Origin: Thiodiazotropha sp040507035
GTDB lineage: Bacteria; Pseudomonadota; Gammaproteobacteria; Chromatiales; Chromatiaceae
DNA length: 64,000 bases
Assembly (NCBI GenBank): GCA_040507035.1
Contig: JBEVVR010000031.1
Location: 248,001-312,000 of the forward strand
Reading direction: 5' to 3'
How positions within the stretch are numbered: position 1 is the first letter of the stretch; every line of letters begins with the position of its first letter. A program made the translations under genes and the position numbers. Shown here one piece after another: positions 61,430 to 64,000 of this stretch. Below the pieces are notes generated by a model. That model was not told where the DNA came from and did no database searches. It saw nothing but the letters and a program-made list of their open reading frames with translations.

Positions 61430-62674
61430 TCACAGCACAAGTCCGGCGACCGTGCCGGTGAGCAGTGTCGCCAGGGTACCCGCGACGATCGATTTGATGC
61501 CCAATTCGACGATCTCGCGACGGCGCTCAGGAACCATCGCTCCCAGACCACCGAGCATGATGCCCAGGCTGCCGAAGTTGGCGAATCCGCAGAGGGCATA
61601 GGTGAGAATCAGGCGGCTGCGCTCCCCCAGTGCTTCCTTCGGCAGACGGGCAAGATCGAGATAGGCCAGGAGTTCGTTGAGGACGGTTTTGGTCCCCAGC
61701 AGTGAACCGGCGGTGACCGCCTCCGACCAGGGGATGCCCATGATCCATGCCAGGGGTGCCATCAGCCACCCCAGAAACCGTTGCAGGCTCAGGGGCTGAT
61801 CCTGGATAGTCGGCAACAGTCCGAGGAGTTGATTCAGCAAGCTCACCAGGGCCACCAGCACCAGCAGCAGGGCAATGATATTGGCCAGCAGTTTCAGGCC
61901 CTCGAGGGTGCCGTTGGTGATCGCCTCCATACTGCTGTTTGCCGTCTGAATAGCTGTCAGCTCGGCGGCGGTGCCGGCCATGGTTTCCGGCAACATGAGG
62001 CGGGAGATCATGATCGCGGCTGGCGCCGAGATCAGGGATGCGGTCAGCAGATGGCCGATGGGATTGGCGATCACCCCCTCGAGAAAGCTGGCGTAGAGAA
62101 CCAGCACGGTGCCGGCGATGGTGGCCATGCCCAGGGTCATCAGACTGAAGAGTTCGCTGCGGGTCAGCCTGTTCAGATAGGGCCGAATCAACAGTGGGGA
62201 TTCCACCATACCGACAAAGACGTTGGCTGCAGCACCCAGCCCCAGGGCGCCGCTGATACCCAGGCTTTTGCGCAAGAGCCAGGAGAAGAGTTCCACCACC
62301 AGAGGCAATACCCGCCAGTGGAAGAGCAGGGCGGAGAGGGCGCTGATCACCAGGACCAGGGGAAGGGCGCGAAAGGCGAGGATGAAACTGCTGCCGCTGT
62401 CGCTCGCCAGGAAGGGTGACTCGGCGCCGCCCAGATAACCGAAGACAAAACGGGTTCCCGCTTCAGTGGCCTGTTGAACAATCAGAAGTGCCTGGTTGAG
62501 CTGGATGAAGAGTGTCTGAAACAGGGAGAGCTTGAGCAGCAACAGCGCGATGACCAGCTGCAGGGCGAGTCCGGCAACCGGCACCCGCCAGTTGAAGGCG
62601 CGCCGGTTTTCGCTGATCAGCCAGGCGAGCAGGGGGATCAGAAACAGACCCAACACTCCCTGCAGCGTGGCCAT
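61430..62674 (-). CDS. Concentrative nucleoside transporter (CNT/NupC family)
   Basis: 414 residues, about ten helices. Family segments GLGAAANVFVGMVESPLLIRPYL, YALCGFANFGSLGIMLGGLGAM and TELTAIQTANSSMEAITNGTLEG-like loop are characteristic. It imports nucleosides with H+ or Na+. 12 bp downstream of fabA on the same strand, an unusual partner. Confidence 0.93.
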   Translation of the reverse strand: MATLQGVLGLFLIPLLAWLISENRRAFNWRVPVAGLALQLVIALLLLKLSLFQTLFIQLNQALLIVQQATEAGTRFVFGYLGGAESPFLASDSGSSFILAFRALPLVLVISALSALLFHWRVLPLVVELFSWLLRKSLGISGALGLGAAANVFVGMVESPLLIRPYLNRLTRSELFSLMTLGMATIAGTVLVLYASFLEGVIANPIGHLLTASLISAPAAIMISRLMLPETMAGTAAELTAIQTANSSMEAITNGTLEGLKLLANIIALLLVLVALVSLLNQLLGLLPTIQDQPLSLQRFLGWLMAPLAWIMGIPWSEAVTAGSLLGTKTVLNELLAYLDLARLPKEALGERSRLILTYALCGFANFGSLGIMLGGLGAMVPERRREIVELGIKSIVAGTLATLLTGTVAGLVL

Positions 62675-62686
62675 CGGCCTGAGGGA

Positions 62687-63202
62687 TCAGAAGTTGTCAG
62701 TGGAGGTGAAGAGCCCTACTCGCAGATCCTTGGCTGTATAGATCTCCCGTCCATCGACCTTCATCACCCCGTCGGCCACACCCAGTACCAGCTTGCGTGC
62801 GATCACCCGTTTCACGTTGATATGGTAGCTGACCTGCTTGGCGCTGGGGAGCACCTGGCCGGTGAACTTCACCTCCCCAACCCCCAGGGCGCGACCGTGT
62901 CCCGGATTGCCGATCCAGGCGAGAAAAAAGCCCACCATCTGCCACATGGCGTCGAGTCCGAGGCAGCCCGGCATCACCGGATCGCCGGGGAAGTGGCAGT
63001 CGAAGAACCAGAGATCGGGATTGATATCGAGTTCGGCAAGGATTTCGCCTTTATTGAACTCACCGCCGTCGTCGCTGATCCTGACGATGCGGTCCATCAT
63101 CAGCATGTTGGGCGTGGGCAGTTGGGCATTACCGGGACCAAACATCTCGCCATGGCCACAACTCAATAGCTCATCGCGGTTGTAAGCGTTTTGTCTGGTC
63201 AT
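62687..63202 (-). CDS. fabA: 3-hydroxydecanoyl-ACP dehydratase/isomerase
   Basis: 171 residues. Catalytic His in FFDCHFPGDPVMPGCLGLDAM, with the FabA-type Asp in GLDAMWQ. It dehydrates and isomerises C10 intermediates to make unsaturated fatty acids. fabB, the usual neighbour, is not in the window. Good ribosome-binding site (GAGAGGCGAGAG). Confidence 0.96.
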   Translation of the reverse strand: MTRQNAYNRDELLSCGHGEMFGPGNAQLPTPNMLMMDRIVRISDDGGEFNKGEILAELDINPDLWFFDCHFPGDPVMPGCLGLDAMWQMVGFFLAWIGNPGHGRALGVGEVKFTGQVLPSAKQVSYHINVKRVIARKLVLGVADGVMKVDGREIYTAKDLRVGLFTSTDNF

Positions 63203-63364
63203 TCTCTCGCCTCTCTGTGAAACACCCGGACCGGGTTAAAAGCGGCATAGTTTCCCCGTTTCCGCAGTAGGCTGTCAAATCTAAGCTGCTGTTCTTTGTT
63301 GTTGAACACGATATTATTAATTACCCTGAGAACAGTTGTTCACCACAACTCGAGATCAAGGAAC

Positions 63365-63662
63365 CTAGGGCCTGTTAACACTAATCCAATTGGCCCTGTT
63401 GCGCCTGAAAAAGCGCCAATCAAGGCGCGAGGAGAGAAGTTTGGTAATTGCAAATGAACGACGAGCAACGCCGAGTGGCGCTTTTGCAGGCGCACCCCAA
63501 GGGCACTTCCTTCGGGGCGCAACCCGAAGGGCTGGGGCTATTTTTCCGCCCAGCGGCGTTATCATTCGCTCATGTAGCATAACTACACCACGCTCATTCT
63601 GCCTTGCTGGACGGAAAAATAGTCCCAGCAGGGCCGATTGGATTAGTGTTAACAGGCCCTAG
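63365..63662. mobile_element. MITE with 30-bp terminal inverted repeats and CTAG flanks
   Basis: A 290-bp element (63369-63658) starting GGCCTGTTAACACTAATCC with the inverse at its end; by eye 29 of 30 terminal bases match. CTAG lies directly outside both ends (63365-63368, 63659-63662), consistent with a 4-bp target duplication of a YTAR site as made by IS5-type transposases. Inside are inverted repeats 63400-63418/63476-63494 (18 of 19), 63509-63516/63523-63530 (8 of 8) and 63531-63554/63606-63629 (22 of 24). No transposase: a non-autonomous element. Confidence 0.88.
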
Positions 63663-63668
63663 CAGACG

Positions 63669-64000
63669 ATGATGCGTGGAATAGTGGTTTTTAGCCTTTT
63701 GATATCCCTATCTGCAGAGGCGGATATCCGCGCCAGACCCTTGGAGTGGGCACAGCCGATGCTAGGGAGCGAGCTGGCAAATTTCTATCGCCTCAGCAAC
63801 GAGGTCTATCGCTCAAAACAGCCGGATGATGAGGACATGTCAGCCCTGGAGGCGATGGGGATGCGTGCCATCCTCAATCTGCGTGAGCACCATTCCGACG
63901 AGGACGAGGCAAGGGGAAACCGGCTCAAACTCTACCGCGTCCCGGTCAATGCCGGGGATATCGATGATGACTTCGTGGTGCAGGCATTGCAGGTCATCGC
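63669..64000 (+). CDS. Secreted dual-specificity/tyrosine phosphatase-like protein (partial)
   Basis: Cut by the window end after ~110 residues. Possible starts ATG 63669 or 63672 with no good ribosome-binding site visible. Signal peptide (MRGIVVFSLLISLSAEA), then NFYRLSNEVYRSKQPDDEDM and MGMRAILNLREHHSDED, the typical N-terminal half of the DSP-PTPase family that acts on phospho-tyrosine or similar in the periplasm. The catalytic CxxxxxR lies beyond the edge. The MITE ends 7 bp before it, so its promoter must be in the MITE or before it. Confidence 0.8.
   Translation, partial: MMRGIVVFSLLISLSAEADIRARPLEWAQPMLGSELANFYRLSNEVYRSKQPDDEDMSALEAMGMRAILNLREHHSDEDEARGNRLKLYRVPVNAGDIDDDFVVQALQVI

Noticed and set aside
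63340..63580. ORFs across the MITE, reading ..IGLVLTGP..
   Set aside because: They are translations of the MITE ends and internal palindromes; similar small ORFs arise at every copy of such repeats and are often mis-annotated.
1..64000. CRISPR arrays, prophage, integrative element, defence genes
   Set aside because: No spaced direct repeats, no integrase, capsid, restriction or toxin-antitoxin genes were found. The only mobile traces are the repeats and the MITE.

Overview
This 64 kb window looks like a chromosomal stretch of a gammaproteobacterium. The evidence is the full bioBFHCD operon with BioH and BioC, FtsY-FtsE-FtsX, RpoH, Hda, FabA, BolA, SfsA, CpdA, and an OxyR whose two redox cysteines fall at the E. 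coli positions 199 and 208. A two-domain rhodanese, cysteine-bearing PAS domains and a DctPQM-type TRAP system would fit a sulfur-oxidising or marine lineage. That last point is inference; no sulfur-oxidation operon is present. No phage, plasmid, CRISPR array or intact transposase is visible.

Layout. 1-7.7 kb: an FAD amine oxidase-like protein, a YyaL-type thioredoxin protein fused to a DsbD-alpha-like domain beside a rhodanese, then a Sel1-repeat protein and the GspA/GspB (ExeA/ExeB) pair. 7.7-13.1 kb: comF, and divergently bioB-bioF-bioH-bioC-bioD, which makes the pimeloyl precursor and converts it to biotin. 13.1-18.3 kb: a large PAS-GGDEF-EAL protein with a C-terminal CZB-like domain, a methyltransferase and a glutamine amidotransferase-like protein. 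18.4-22.4 kb: rpoH preceded by a CIRCE operator, and ftsY-ftsE-ftsX. 22.5-28.5 kb: paired M16 peptidases, rsmD, coaD, a 2[4Fe-4S] ferredoxin and ggt. 28.8-33.9 kb: an alanine-zipper lipoprotein facing an L,D-transpeptidase, a ParA-STAS pair, ychF, tRNA-Met and an unrecognised protein.

34-46 kb: amtB, queD, a 4'-phosphopantetheinyl transferase, an EamA exporter behind a riboswitch-like attenuator, a TRAP transporter set (TatT, DctP, cupin, DctQ, DctM), an alanine/sodium symporter and a DegS-like protease. 46-52 kb: bolA, hda, wrbA, arsC, yihY and a large unrecognised protein. 52-64 kb: two periplasmic thioredoxin-fold proteins with an orphan TolC/HlyD pair, acylphosphatase, sfsA, cpdA, oxyR, a bifunctional aldolase/dehydrogenase, a nucleoside transporter, fabA, and a phosphatase-like gene cut by the window end.

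Most genes are ordinary housekeeping functions. The unusual content is in the gaps: (i) a leader before the EamA gene with mutually exclusive pairings ending in a strong terminator; (ii) two diverged copies of a ~200 bp palindromic repeat with compensatory changes in the stem; (iii) a 290 bp MITE with CTAG duplications plus related small hairpins, two of which supply stop codons; (iv) a CIRCE operator at rpoH; (v) a ferredoxin terminator that also encodes the Ggt signal peptide.
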